NCBI RefSeq assembly: GCF_007421815.1 | Contig: NZ_VLNT01000001.1 | Location: forward strand, 168,563-232,562 | Origin: Aeromicrobium piscarium | GTDB lineage: Bacteria > Actinomycetota > Actinomycetes > Propionibacteriales > Nocardioidaceae | Reading direction: 5' to 3' | Length of the DNA: 64,000 nt | In this document: positions 7,991 through 16,440 of the stretch, in pieces | Numbering within the stretch: position 1 is the first letter of the stretch | Layout: every line of letters starts with the position of its first letter | Translations under genes and position numbers: made by a program | Notes under the pieces: model-generated | Told to the model about the DNA's origin: nothing | Database searches by the model: none | Seen by the model: the letters and a program-made list of their open reading frames with translations, nothing else

Positions 7991-9709
7991 TCAGCCCTTG
8001 GGCTGGCTCCCGTCGTCCTCATGCGACTCGAAGTCGTAGTCGTCGAGGGCGGTGGTGACGCGCTCGTCGACCTGATCGCCGAAGTGATCGTCGAAGTTCT
8101 CCGAGAGTTCGTCGACGACCTGCTCGGTGAGTGCGGGAGCCATCTGCTCGGAGAGCTCCAGCTGGAGCTCGCGCTGGCGCGCCCGGAGGCCGAGCCGGCG
8201 GATCTCGCGGTGCTCGGCCTTCAGCGCCCGGTAGGTCGCGACGCACATCGCGATCATGACGAGGCTGAAGGGCACAGCCGTGAGGATCGCGCCGGTCTGT
8301 AGAGCCGTCAGTCCGCCGGCGAGCAGCAGGCCGATGGCCACGCCGCCCTCGAGGAAGGACCACATCACGCGGCTCCACGTGGGCGGCTCGGGATGTCCGC
8401 CGTGGCTGAGCATGTCGACCACGAGCGAGCCGGAGTCCGAGGACGTCACGAAGAAGATGACGATCATGATGATCGCGACCCCGGACAGCACTGTGCCCAG
8501 CGGCAGGGCGTTCAACATGTCGAACAGCGAGTTCTCGGCGGTGACCGTGCCGTCGGCGTTGGTGAGCCCGCCCTCGGTGGCCTCCTTGTAGATGGCCGTG
8601 CCGCCCATCACGGTGAACCAGGCCATCGTCACCAACACCGGCACGAGCATGACGCCCGCGACGAACTCGCGGACGGTGCGCCCGCGGGAGATGCGCGCGA
8701 TGAACAGGCCGACGAAGGGGGACCAGGAGATCCACCAGCCCCAGTAGAAGGTGGTCCAGGCCGACTGCCACTCGATGCCGGCGGCACCGGTCAGTGCGCC
8801 GGTGTCGAAGCTCAGCGGGATGAGGTTGAACAGGTAGTTGCCGATGTTCTGCACGAAGTCGCGCAGCAGGAAGAGGGTCGGACCCAGAATCAGGACGGTG
8901 AGCATGAAGGCGCCCGCCAGTCCCAGGTTGATATTCGACAGCCACTTGATGCCGCGGCCGACGCCGCTGACCACCGAGAGCGTGGCCATCGCGGTGATGC
9001 CGATGATGAGCGCGACGCGATGCCAGTCGAGGACCTCCTCGAAGAGGCCGAGGTGCACGAGACCGGCGGAGATCTGCTCCACGCCCAGGCCGAGCGAGGT
9101 GGCGACACCCGCGACGGTGCCGACGATCGCGAAGGCATCGATGGCATCGCCGATCCAGCCCTTGACCCGGTCGCCGAGCAGGGGCTCGAGGGCCCATCGC
9201 AGTGACACAGGGCGTCCCTTGCGGTGGATAGCGTAGGCCATGGCGAGGCCGACGACGACGTAGATGCCCCACGCGTGGAAGCCCCAGTGCAGGAAGACCT
9301 GCGACATCGCTCCGTCGACATTGCCGTCCGTGCCCGGCTTGGGGTCGGAGACGAAGGTCAGCGGCTCCGAGGCGCCCGAGAACACCAGGCCAATGCCCAT
9401 GCCGGCGGCGAAGAGCATCGAGAACCAGGCGAAGATGCCGAACTCGGGCTCGTCGTCGTCCTTGCCGAGGGTGATGTCACCGAAGCGTCCGGCACCCATC
9501 CAGACGGCGAAGATGACGAAGCCGGCGACGATCAGCACGTAGTACCAGCTCAGTCCGCTGACGACATTCGACTGCAGCGTGCCCAGGACATCGCCGACGG
9601 TGTTCGGGAAGATAATGCTCAGCGCGACGACGAGGCCGAGGAACCCCAGCGCCGGGTAGAACACGCCGCGACGCAGGGTCGCGACATCGTCTTGTGTGGC
9701 TGTGGCCAC
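7991..9709 (-). CDS. BCCT family betaine/choline/carnitine transporter
   Basis: Sodium- or proton-coupled importer of compatible solutes, 572 aa with about 12 membrane helices. The family signature is clear: FYWGWWISWSPFVGLFIARISRGR covers the Trp-rich helix 8 and the following loop (positions 8680-8760), and a glycine-rich stretch GMGIGLVFSGASEP lies in helix 3. The long acidic C-terminal tail after about residue 500 resembles the regulatory, osmosensing tails of BetP-like members. The GTG at 9709 is chosen because AAGGAG lies five bases upstream; a GTG two codons earlier overlaps that site. It stands alone, divergent from nothing close and convergent with the DHA2 gene. Confidence 0.93.
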   Translation of the reverse strand: MATATQDDVATLRRGVFYPALGFLGLVVALSIIFPNTVGDVLGTLQSNVVSGLSWYYVLIVAGFVIFAVWMGAGRFGDITLGKDDDEPEFGIFAWFSMLFAAGMGIGLVFSGASEPLTFVSDPKPGTDGNVDGAMSQVFLHWGFHAWGIYVVVGLAMAYAIHRKGRPVSLRWALEPLLGDRVKGWIGDAIDAFAIVGTVAGVATSLGLGVEQISAGLVHLGLFEEVLDWHRVALIIGITAMATLSVVSGVGRGIKWLSNINLGLAGAFMLTVLILGPTLFLLRDFVQNIGNYLFNLIPLSFDTGALTGAAGIEWQSAWTTFYWGWWISWSPFVGLFIARISRGRTVREFVAGVMLVPVLVTMAWFTVMGGTAIYKEATEGGLTNADGTVTAENSLFDMLNALPLGTVLSGVAIIMIVIFFVTSSDSGSLVVDMLSHGGHPEPPTWSRVMWSFLEGGVAIGLLLAGGLTALQTGAILTAVPFSLVMIAMCVATYRALKAEHREIRRLGLRARQRELQLELSEQMAPALTEQVVDELSENFDDHFGDQVDERVTTALDDYDFESHEDDGSQPKG

Positions 9710-9787
9710 GGTCACTCCTTGGAATTGAGGTAAAAACCGTGCCCCACTGTGGCATCGAGACGTGTGTGCCGCAAATCGGCCCGCCGC

Positions 9788-10552
9788 TCAGCGCGGCGTC
9801 AGCGGCCCCTTCGCGACCTTGTGCGCAGCAGCCTGAGCGACGGGTTTGACCACGATCAGATCGACGTTGACGTGGGCCGGTCGCGTGGCGATCCAGGCGA
9901 TCGCGTCGGCGATGTCGGAGGCGAGCAGGGGCTGGTCGACTCCCGCGTAGACCTGATCGGCGCGGTCCTGGTCGCCGCGGAACCGCGTGAGGGAGAACTC
10001 CTCGGTGTGGACCATGCCCGGAGCCACCTCGCTGACCCGGATCGGTTCGCCGTTGAGCTCCAGACGCAGGGTCTCGGTCATGACGGTGAGCGCGTGCTTG
10101 GCGGCCGTGTAGCCGCCTCCACCCTCATAGGCGCGATGGCCCGCGGTCGAACTGATGTTGACGATGGTGCCGGTGCCGCTCGGGGCAGATCGGAGGGCGC
10201 CGATGAGAGCGCGCGTGACGTTGAGTGTGCCGATGACGTTGATGTCGTACATTCGCCGCCAGTCCGCGGGGTCGCCCTCGACCACCGCTTCCAGGCCGAT
10301 CGCCCCGCCGGCGTTGTTGACGAGCACGTCCAGGTGGGGGCCGACGGCCTCGGCCAGTTCGGCCACCGCGCCAGTGTCGGTGACATCGCAGGTGAGCGCC
10401 GTCCCGCCGATCTCGGCGGCGAGCGTCTCGATGCGTTCGGTCCGGCGGGCGGCGCAGACGACGTGGAAGCCTTCGGCGGCGAGGGCGCGAGCAGTGGCGG
10501 CACCGATACCGCTGCTGGCGCCGGTGACGACGGCGACGCGTGGAGAGGTCAT
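9788..10552 (-). CDS. Short-chain dehydrogenase/reductase (SDR)
   Basis: Classical SDR oxidoreductase of 254 aa. The cofactor loop TGASSGIG is at residues 10-17, NNAGG lies at about residue 88, and the catalytic Ser-Tyr-Lys triad is seen in NISSTAG and GGYTAAKHAL. The Arg residues after the second strand (CAARRTERIE) favour NADP(H), by analogy with YdfG-type serine/3-hydroxy acid dehydrogenases. It lies 16 bp downstream of a LysR regulator on the same strand, so the two are probably co-transcribed. The substrate cannot be predicted. Confidence 0.88.
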   Translation of the reverse strand: MTSPRVAVVTGASSGIGAATARALAAEGFHVVCAARRTERIETLAAEIGGTALTCDVTDTGAVAELAEAVGPHLDVLVNNAGGAIGLEAVVEGDPADWRRMYDINVIGTLNVTRALIGALRSAPSGTGTIVNISSTAGHRAYEGGGGYTAAKHALTVMTETLRLELNGEPIRVSEVAPGMVHTEEFSLTRFRGDQDRADQVYAGVDQPLLASDIADAIAWIATRPAHVNVDLIVVKPVAQAAAHKVAKGPLTPR

Positions 10553-10568
10553 GGGGTCTATCGTCGCA

Positions 10569-11447
10569 TCAGGTCTTCCCGGTGGCGATCAGCAACAGCA
10601 CCTCGGCGGTCACGGACAGCCGGCGGTCCCATGACCACAGCACGGTCAGCGGGCGGCGCAGATCCAGGTCCGTCTCGACCTCGACGAGCTCTCCGCGGTC
10701 GAGGTGCCCCCGCACGGCGCGCGCTGAGACCACGGCAGGGCCGATGCCGGCCTGCGCCGCACCGATGAGACTGGCCGTGGAGCCTGCTTCGAGTGCGACG
10801 ACCGGCATTCGGGCGAGCGCGGCGTCGAAGGTGCGGCGGGTGCCGCTGCCGGGTTCACGCAGCACCAGGGGCTCGGCGGCGAGCTCCGCGTCGGTGACGG
10901 GGGAGTCGCGCGTGGCCCACTGGTGACCGGGAGCGACCACGACCGCGAGAGTGTCGGTGCCCACGCGCCGGGTCGCGAGGTCCTCGGGCAGGTCGGTGGT
11001 CTCGATGAAGCCGACATCGGCGGTGCCGGAGCGGAGTCTTTCGATGACCTCAGCGCTGTTGACGACGGCCAGCTGGGGCGAGGCGTCGGGGCGTTGACCG
11101 CGCAGGGCACCCAGCCAGGCGGGCATGAGGAAGCCGGCGATCGTCAGGCTCGCCGCGATGCGCACGTCCCGGTCGTGGTCGCGCCGCAGAGCCTGCAGGC
11201 CTGCGTTCATCGCGGTCACCTGGTCCATGACGGACGCGGCCCAGCCGGCCACGGCTCTGCCGTCGGAGGTGAGATGCGAACCGCGGGCGGATCGCTCCAC
11301 GAGCGTGAGCCCCCACCGCGCCTCCATCGAGCGCAGCCGCGCGCTTGCGGCCGGCTGCGTAATGGCGAGCCTCTCGGCCGCGCGACCGATGCTGCCCAGC
11401 TCGTCGACGGCGAGGAGTACCTCGACGGCCTCGAGATCGGGAGTCAT
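10569..11447 (-). CDS. LysR family transcriptional regulator (YeiE-like context)
   Basis: LysR-type regulator of 292 aa. The N-terminal helix-turn-helix is at about residues 17-37 (GSIGRAAERLAITQPAASARL), followed by an effector-binding domain from about residue 90. The ATG at 11447 is chosen because a TAAACT -10 box ends six bases before it, giving a leaderless start; a GTG lies two codons upstream. It is divergent from a YeiH-family exporter. The YeiE/YeiH divergent pairing is a common arrangement, and YeiE in enterobacteria responds to sulfite, so a link to sulfur-anion export is a reasonable inference. Confidence 0.88.
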   Translation of the reverse strand: MTPDLEAVEVLLAVDELGSIGRAAERLAITQPAASARLRSMEARWGLTLVERSARGSHLTSDGRAVAGWAASVMDQVTAMNAGLQALRRDHDRDVRIAASLTIAGFLMPAWLGALRGQRPDASPQLAVVNSAEVIERLRSGTADVGFIETTDLPEDLATRRVGTDTLAVVVAPGHQWATRDSPVTDAELAAEPLVLREPGSGTRRTFDAALARMPVVALEAGSTASLIGAAQAGIGPAVVSARAVRGHLDRGELVEVETDLDLRRPLTVLWSWDRRLSVTAEVLLLIATGKT

Positions 11448-11453
11448 AGACAC

Positions 11454-11459
11454 AGTTTA
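11454..11459 (-). promoter_or_regulatory. -10 box of the LysR gene (leaderless)
   Basis: TAAACT on the minus strand, six bases before the ATG at 11447. It lies in the 105-129 bp divergent region shared with the exporter gene, where a LysR operator is expected. I could not define a clear T-N11-A box. Confidence 0.45.
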
Positions 11460-11552
11460 TGAGGTGAGGCCGATCTGAGGCCTACTGCCCGCGGCCCGGT
11501 GCGCCGAGGCTGGTTCCATGCCCGAAGGAAGTGAGCGAACGGTTCAGATGTC

Positions 11553-12506
11553 GTGCCGACGGCCGCAGGTGCCGGCATGACCGTCGCCGCCCGCTCAACC
11601 CTGCCGCTCGTCGCAGCCGGACTGGCCGCGCTCCTCCTCGACGGCGGTCCGGTGAGCCCCCTGATGCTCGCTCTGATCGCCGGGGTGCTCTGCGCCCAAC
11701 TCCCGTGGTCCACCGCGGCGGTGGAGGTGCTCGGCAAGACCGCTCTACGTCTGGGCGTCGTCCTCCTCGGATTGCGACTCAGCGTGGCGGCCGTCGCCCA
11801 GATCGGCGTCGCGGGCGTCGCCATCGTCGTCGCAACGATCGTGGTCACCTATACGGCGACCCAGCTGGCCGGACGGTGGCTCGGCGTCGACGACGACTTG
11901 CGGACGTTGATCGCGGTGGGTTTCTCGATCTGCGGCGCGGCCGCGATCGCTGGCGTTCAGGACCTCGTACGTGCCCGCCGTGAGGCCGTGGCCCAGGCGG
12001 TGGCGATGGTGACGATCTTCGGCAGCGCGATGATCCTGCTCGTGCCGGCGATCTCGGGACTGCTGGGCTTGAGCGACCGGCAGGCGGCCGTGTGGGCCGG
12101 GGCGAGCATCCACGAGGTCGCGCAGGTGGTCGCCGCCGCCTCCGCGGCCGCGCCACTGGCCGTGGGCATCGCGGTGTCGGTCAAGCTGCTGCGGGTGTGC
12201 GCGCTCGCGCCGATGTCCCTCGTCGTCACGCAGGCCGCCGGTGGCGTGCGGGGGGTTCCGTGGTTCGTCATCGGTTTCGTTGTGGCTGTCCTGGTCCGGT
12301 CGACCGGCTGGATGCCGCAGGGACTGCTGGACGTCGCGGATCTCGCGACGACGGCGTTGCTGGCCGCAGGGATGTTCGCGCTCGGGCTCGGTGTACGGCT
12401 GAGCACGGTGACACGCGGCACCGGGCGGCTCGCTGTGCTCTCGGCCGTGAGCACGGGTGTCGCGGCGGGAGTCTCGTTGCTCCTCGTCACTTGGCTCGTG
12501 CGGTGA
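11553..12506 (+). CDS. YeiH family putative sulfate/sulfite exporter
   Basis: Integral membrane protein of the UPF0324/YeiH (PSE) family, 317 aa from the GTG or 309 aa from the ATG at 11577. Features seen include about ten hydrophobic segments, the motif GVVLLGLRLSV near residue 60, and FSICGAAAIAG in the middle, where a conserved CGxSAI-like element of the family lies. It is divergent from a LysR regulator. The start is uncertain because neither candidate has a strong ribosome binding site. Transport of sulfite or another sulfur anion is inferred from the family only. Confidence 0.85.
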   Translation: MPTAAGAGMTVAARSTLPLVAAGLAALLLDGGPVSPLMLALIAGVLCAQLPWSTAAVEVLGKTALRLGVVLLGLRLSVAAVAQIGVAGVAIVVATIVVTYTATQLAGRWLGVDDDLRTLIAVGFSICGAAAIAGVQDLVRARREAVAQAVAMVTIFGSAMILLVPAISGLLGLSDRQAAVWAGASIHEVAQVVAAASAAAPLAVGIAVSVKLLRVCALAPMSLVVTQAAGGVRGVPWFVIGFVVAVLVRSTGWMPQGLLDVADLATTALLAAGMFALGLGVRLSTVTRGTGRLAVLSAVSTGVAAGVSLLLVTWLVR

Positions 12507-12508
12507 GG

Positions 12509-12528
12509 GGGCACCGCTCGGAGTGCCC
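12509..12528 (+). terminator. Weak hairpin after the YeiH gene
   Basis: GGGCAC (12509-12514) and GTGCCC (12523-12528) form a 6-bp stem with an 8-nt loop, followed by TT. It lies between the stop of the exporter gene and the start of mshA, and is short for a terminator. Confidence 0.35.
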
Positions 12529-12556
12529 TTCAGGGGCGATGCGCGAGAATGCCTAG

Positions 12557-13807
12557 GTGGACATCAGCCGAATCGCCATGCTGTCGGCGCACACGTCGCC
12601 GCTCGAGCAGCCCGGCACCGGCGACGCGGGAGGGATGAATGTCTACGTCCTGGAGCTCTCACGCCGGCTGGCGCAGCGCGGCGTCGCCGTGGACGTGTTC
12701 ACCCGCGCCACGTCGCGACATCTCCCTCCGGTCCTCGACGCCGAGCCGGGCATCCGCGTGCATCACGTCGCGGCCGGGCCCTTCGACGGGCTGACCAAGA
12801 ACGATCTTCCCGCTCAGCTGTGCTCCTTCGTCCGCGATGTGATGCGCGTCGATGTCGAGAACGGGCCGGGGTACTTCGATCTCATCCACTCCCACTACTG
12901 GCTGTCCGGACAGGTCGGCACAGTGCTGCGCGAGCGCTGGGGCGTCCCCCTGGTGCACTCGATGCACACGATGGCCAAGGTCAAGAACGCCGCACTCGCC
13001 GAGGGCGACTCTCCCGAGCCGATGGGCCGGGTGTGGGGTGAAGAGGAGATCGTCCGGCACGCGGACTGGCTCGTCGCCAATACCGATGAGGAACGACGCG
13101 AGCTGCTGGAGCTGTACGGAGCGGACCCGAGCCGCGTCGATGTCGTCCACCCCGGTGTCGACCTCGACGTCTTCAGCGCCCGCGACCGGGCAGCCGCCCG
13201 GAGCCGACTGGGGGTGGGTCGCGAGACCCCGCTCATCGTCTTCGCCGGCCGCATCCAGCCGCTCAAGGCCCCTGATCTGGTCCTCAAGGCGGCCGCGCTC
13301 CTACGGCAGCGTCACGACATCCCGGCCGAGGTGGCCGTCATCGGCGGGGCCTCGGGCAGCGGTCTGGAGCGTCCCACCGAACTGCAGGACTTGGCGCGGG
13401 AGCTCGGGATCGCCGAGGGAGTCCGCTTCGTGCCGACCGTGGACCAGGCGAGGCTCGCGGATTGGTACGCCGCGGCGTCCGTCGTATGCGTGCCGTCGTA
13501 CAACGAGTCCTTCGGGCTGGTCGCGATCGAGGCGCAGGCATGCGGCACGCCGGTGGTCGCGGCCCGGGTCGGCGGCCTCACCACGGCCGTCGCCGACGGC
13601 GTGACCGGCACGCTCGTCGACGATCACGACCCGTCGCAGTACGCCGCGGCTCTCGCTCCCTATCTGACCGACACCGGCCTGCGGACCACGACCGGTGCCA
13701 AGGCCGTCGCCCATGCCGAGCTGTTCAGCTGGGAGGCCACCGCCGATCGCATGATCGCGTGTTACGAGGCGGCGGCGCGGTGGCGTCACGCGAAGGAGGC
13801 ACGATGA
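12557..13807 (+). CDS. mshA: D-inositol-3-phosphate glycosyltransferase MshA
   Basis: First committed enzyme of mycothiol synthesis: it transfers GlcNAc from UDP-GlcNAc to 1L-myo-inositol-1-phosphate. The 416-residue GT-B fold enzyme has the MshA hallmark N-terminus SPLEQPGTGDAGGMNVYVLE, the phosphate-binding segment FAGRIQPLKAPD and the GT4 donor-site motif PSYNESFGLVAIEAQACGTP. Mycothiol is limited to actinobacteria, so this gene anchors the taxonomic call. The GTG at 12557 is the start. The stop overlaps the YbjN gene by 4 bp (ATGA), and the order mshA-ybjN-...-gpmA-senX3/regX3 parallels M. tuberculosis Rv0486-Rv0491. Confidence 0.96.
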   Translation: MDISRIAMLSAHTSPLEQPGTGDAGGMNVYVLELSRRLAQRGVAVDVFTRATSRHLPPVLDAEPGIRVHHVAAGPFDGLTKNDLPAQLCSFVRDVMRVDVENGPGYFDLIHSHYWLSGQVGTVLRERWGVPLVHSMHTMAKVKNAALAEGDSPEPMGRVWGEEEIVRHADWLVANTDEERRELLELYGADPSRVDVVHPGVDLDVFSARDRAAARSRLGVGRETPLIVFAGRIQPLKAPDLVLKAAALLRQRHDIPAEVAVIGGASGSGLERPTELQDLARELGIAEGVRFVPTVDQARLADWYAAASVVCVPSYNESFGLVAIEAQACGTPVVAARVGGLTTAVADGVTGTLVDDHDPSQYAAALAPYLTDTGLRTTTGAKAVAHAELFSWEATADRMIACYEAAARWRHAKEAR

Positions 13808-14301
13808 CCGCGTCCGTACACGAGACCATCGCCACGACGCTGGACGACGCCGGCCTGACCTGGGTGCGGCACGGCGAGGACGTCTTCGAGGTGGATCTTC
13901 CGGGGGAGCGCAAGCTCACCACGACCTGCCGGCTCGAGGTCGGCCGGCACGCGCTGAGTGTCCACGCCTTCGTGGCCCGGCACCCCGATGAGAACCACGA
14001 GGGGGTCTACCGATGGCTGCTCGAACGCAATCTCAAGCTCTTCGGGGTGGCCTTCGCCGTCGACGCGGCGGGCGACATCTATCTCGACGGCAGGATGCCG
14101 CTGCACGCCGTCACGGCCGAGGAGCTGGACCGGCTGCTCGGCTCGGTGCTCACCTACTCCGACGAGTCCTTCAACACCATCCTCGAGCTCGGCTTCGCCA
14201 GCTCCATCCGCAAGGAGTGGGCCTGGCGCGAGTCGCGGGGCGAGTCGACCCGCAATCTGGAGGCCTTCCGTCATCTGCGTCCTGCCGGCGGTGACGAGTG
14301 A
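13804..14301 (+). CDS. YbjN domain-containing protein (Rv0487-like)
   Basis: A 165-residue cytoplasmic protein of the YbjN family (type III secretion chaperone-like fold). Recognisable parts are the strand-rich N-terminal half with RKLTTTCRLEVG and the segment FNTILELGFASSIRKEW near the C-terminus. The ATG overlaps the mshA stop. Its location directly after mshA is the same as Rv0487 in M. tuberculosis, which supports orthology. The molecular function of this actinobacterial branch is unknown; in E. coli YbjN is linked to stress response and motility. Confidence 0.85.
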   Translation: MTASVHETIATTLDDAGLTWVRHGEDVFEVDLPGERKLTTTCRLEVGRHALSVHAFVARHPDENHEGVYRWLLERNLKLFGVAFAVDAAGDIYLDGRMPLHAVTAEELDRLLGSVLTYSDESFNTILELGFASSIRKEWAWRESRGESTRNLEAFRHLRPAGGDE

Positions 14302-14332
14302 ACGCGCTGATCTCAGTCCAGGGGGTGGCACG

Positions 14333-14908
14333 GTGAAGGCGACGGTCTTCGTCGACGTGACCGATGCGTGGTCGTACATCGGTGCGGTGCGCTTCGAGCG
14401 GGCGGCGGCCATGTACACGATCCTGACCGGCGAGCCCATCGACATCGGCTATCGCGCGTGCTCCGTTCCCGGCGCGCCACCGGCCGTCGAGGTCGCGCCC
14501 GCGGCGCGGATCAGCGGCATCGAGTTCAATCTCGACGAGATCGTCCCGGCCGACTCGACGGACGCCTGGCGGCTGCTGACCTGGGCCGTCGAGTCCGGCG
14601 ACGACGTCCAGCGCGAGCTATTGCATCAGCTGTGGCGCGCGCACTTCCTCGAGGGAGCCGACATCGCCGATCACTTCGTGCTCGCCAGCCGCGCCGCCCT
14701 CTACGGACTGGATCTCGAGGCCGCCGACGGCCTGCTGGCGAGCACCGAGTATGCCGAGGATGTCGCGAAACAGCGGGCCACCGCCGAGCATCTGGGTGTC
14801 GAGGTGACCCCGTTCATCGTCGTCGACGCCTCACGGACCATCAGCGGCGTGCACTCGCAGGACGACTACCTGCAGGCGCTGCACCGCATCGCTCGCGACG
14901 AGGACTGA
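14333..14908 (+). CDS. DsbA/FrnE-like thioredoxin-fold protein without CXXC
   Basis: Protein of 191 aa resembling the DsbA-FrnE branch. The first strand and helix read VFVDVTDAWSYIGAVRFERA, where FrnE-like enzymes have a Cys-x-x-Cys before the Trp-x-Tyr; here both cysteines are absent, so thiol oxidoreductase activity is unlikely. The cis-Pro region is GVEVTPFIVVD. The GTG at 14333 has AGGGGG about eight bases upstream. It follows the YbjN gene by 31 bp, in the place where M. tuberculosis carries a LysE-type gene. A glutathione-S-transferase kappa or isomerase-like role is possible but not shown. Confidence 0.7.
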   Translation: MKATVFVDVTDAWSYIGAVRFERAAAMYTILTGEPIDIGYRACSVPGAPPAVEVAPAARISGIEFNLDEIVPADSTDAWRLLTWAVESGDDVQRELLHQLWRAHFLEGADIADHFVLASRAALYGLDLEAADGLLASTEYAEDVAKQRATAEHLGVEVTPFIVVDASRTISGVHSQDDYLQALHRIARDED

Positions 14909-14915
14909 CGGGTCC

Positions 14916-15266
14916 TCAGCGACGCAGCGGTCGCAGCGAGGTGGGTGCGGGGAACGGCAGCGGGTAGTAGATCTGCGGCGCGCCGACGGCGCCGCCGTCG
15001 TCCTGTTTGACCGTGATGACGTCGGCGGTCACCTCGGCGACCCGCACGCGCAGCCACCTGTCGTCCTCGACCTCGAGCTCGTACAGCTCGGCCAGGTAGC
15101 CGATCCCGAGCTCATCGAGCGCGGCCTCCGCGGTCTCCCAGTCGACGATCCCGGTGCGCTCGCGACCGAGCAGGTCCACGGCTACGAACCCCTCGCCATC
15201 CATCCGGATCCATCCGAGACGCTCGCCGTCACGTCCGCGATGATGCTCGATCCACGAGGAGTCCAT
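14916..15266 (-). CDS. Conserved hypothetical protein, 116 aa
   Basis: Small acidic, strand-rich protein that I do not recognise as a named family. It begins MDSSWIEHHRGRDGERLGWI, has the central stretch LGIGYLAELYELEVEDDRWL, and ends in a proline-rich segment with several arginines. There is no signal peptide or membrane segment. The start at 15266 is supported by a TAGGCT -10 box (15273-15278, minus strand) six bases upstream. It is convergent with the DsbA-like gene, with a gap of 7 bp. The coding call rests on codon pattern, promoter and fit between neighbours. Confidence 0.7.
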   Translation of the reverse strand: MDSSWIEHHRGRDGERLGWIRMDGEGFVAVDLLGRERTGIVDWETAEAALDELGIGYLAELYELEVEDDRWLRVRVAEVTADVITVKQDDGGAVGAPQIYYPLPFPAPTSLRPLRR

Positions 15267-15341
15267 GGGCCCAGCCTAGGACCACGCAAGGATGTGCTTC
15301 GGCGGCCACCGGGGCGATCACGCGAGCACCTCCTCCGGCGG

Positions 15342-15555
15342 GCGGTGAGTGGTCAACCACCGCGTCGGTCGCCGGAGGAGCCGCCGCCCTCGTCAGGTGG
15401 TTGATGAGTCACCACGATGTGGGGAGACGCGATCGCGGTGCGTGATGAACCAGCAGAGGTGCCCACGTCGTTGACTGGCCACCGCGATGCGTCAGGCCCG
15501 AATGCTGGTGAGCTGTCAACCATCGAGACCCCAGGTAGGAGGTTGACAGCTCACC
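15342..15555. repeat. Family A palindromic repeat cluster
   Basis: The 375-bp gap between the hypothetical gene and gpmA has no gene but holds at least five family A half-sites. GCGGTGAGTGGTCAACCAC starts at 15342, and reverse half-sites start near 15396 and 15468. The clearest pair is GGTGAGCTGTCAACC (15507-15521) with GGTTGACAGCTCACC (15541-15555), a perfect 15-bp stem with a 19-nt loop. The same GGTCAAC core recurs near 24.8, 47.2, 54.9 and 62.2 kb. Confidence 0.75.
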
Positions 15556-15629
15556 GCCCGGCTGAGGTGCCCGGCGGTCAGCGGGGCTGGTCCGTGGGAG
15601 ACCTCAGGATGGGGAGCGGGGCCGACCAC

Positions 15630-15635
15630 TAGGCT
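15630..15635 (+). promoter_or_regulatory. -10 box of gpmA (leaderless)
   Basis: TAGGCT ending six bases before the ATG of gpmA, matching the TANNNT leaderless pattern. Confidence 0.5.
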
Positions 15636-15641
15636 GGGGTC

Positions 15642-16385
15642 ATGAGCACCCTCGTCCTGCTGCGTCACGGCCAGAGCGTCTGGAACGCCACGAATCAGTT
15701 CACCGGATGGGTCGACGTCGACCTCACCGAGCAGGGAGTCGCGGAAGCCGAGCGCGCTCCTGCGCTGCTCGCCGAGGCGGGCATCCTCCCCGATGTCCTG
15801 CACACCTCGCTGCTGCGGCGGGCGATCCGCACCGCCCAGATCACCCTCGACGGCATCGACCGGCACTGGATCCCGGTCAAGCGTTCCTGGCGCCTCAACG
15901 AGCGTCACTACGGAGCGCTGCAGGGCAAGGACAAGAAGGCCACGCTCGAGGAGTTCGGCGAGGAGCAGTTCATGCTGTGGCGCCGGTCCTACGCGACTCC
16001 TCCGCCGCCGCTCGACGACGACTCGGAGTACAGCCAGGTGGGCGATGCGCGCTACGCGGAGCTCCCGTCGGAGCTGTTGCCGCGTACCGAGGCGCTCGCG
16101 CAGGTCATCGACCGGATGCTGCCGTACTGGTACGACCAGATCGTCCCCGATCTGCGCGACGGCAAGGTCGTGCTGGTGACCGCGCACGGCAACTCGTTGC
16201 GCGGTCTGGTCAAGCACCTGGACGGCCTGAGCGAGGAGGCGGTCGTGGGACTCAACATCCCCACCGGCATCCCGCTCGTCTACGACCTCGACGACGACCT
16301 GCGTCCCACCCAGCCCGGTGGACGCTATCTGGACCCGGACGCCGCGGCCGATGCGATCGCCGCGGTCGCCAACCAGGGCCGCTGA
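15642..16385 (+). CDS. gpmA: 2,3-bisphosphoglycerate-dependent phosphoglycerate mutase
   Basis: Glycolytic enzyme interconverting 3- and 2-phosphoglycerate. The 247-residue protein has the phosphohistidine loop [12 protein letters not shown] at residues 4-15, the conserved [19 protein letters not shown] segment that carries the catalytic Glu, and the second catalytic His in [15 protein letters not shown]. The length and the C-terminus [16 protein letters not shown] are typical. The start at 15642 fits the leaderless promoter. It is convergent with regX3, and the gpmA-senX3-regX3 neighbourhood is conserved in mycobacteria, although here the two-component genes run in the opposite direction to gpmA. 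Confidence 0.97.
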   Translation: MSTLVLLRHGQSVWNATNQFTGWVDVDLTEQGVAEAERAPALLAEAGILPDVLHTSLLRRAIRTAQITLDGIDRHWIPVKRSWRLNERHYGALQGKDKKATLEEFGEEQFMLWRRSYATPPPPLDDDSEYSQVGDARYAELPSELLPRTEALAQVIDRMLPYWYDQIVPDLRDGKVVLVTAHGNSLRGLVKHLDGLSEEAVVGLNIPTGIPLVYDLDDDLRPTQPGGRYLDPDAAADAIAAVANQGR

Positions 16386-16407
16386 TCCGTCCCGTCTCCG
16401 CTCCGGT

Positions 16408-16429
16408 GGGCGGTGAGGACTCACCGCCC
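16408..16429. terminator. Hairpin between gpmA and regX3
   Basis: GGGCGGTGAG (16408-16417) and CTCACCGCCC (16420-16429) form a perfect 10-bp stem with a 2-nt loop between the convergent stops. The arms match the outer arms of the family B repeats, so it may be a minimal member reused as a terminator. Confidence 0.65.
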
Positions 16430-16440
16430 GGCGTCGGTGT

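Noticed and set aside
6389..9205. Long open frames on the opposite strands of the DHA2 and BCCT transporter genes
   Set aside because: They are low-complexity, rich in Arg, Gly, His and Asp, and mirror the real genes codon by codon; no motif or start site supports them.
15417..15632. Small 71-codon frame in the gpmA upstream gap
   Set aside because: It is composed mostly of family A repeat sequence, has no ribosome binding site and no recognisable protein features.
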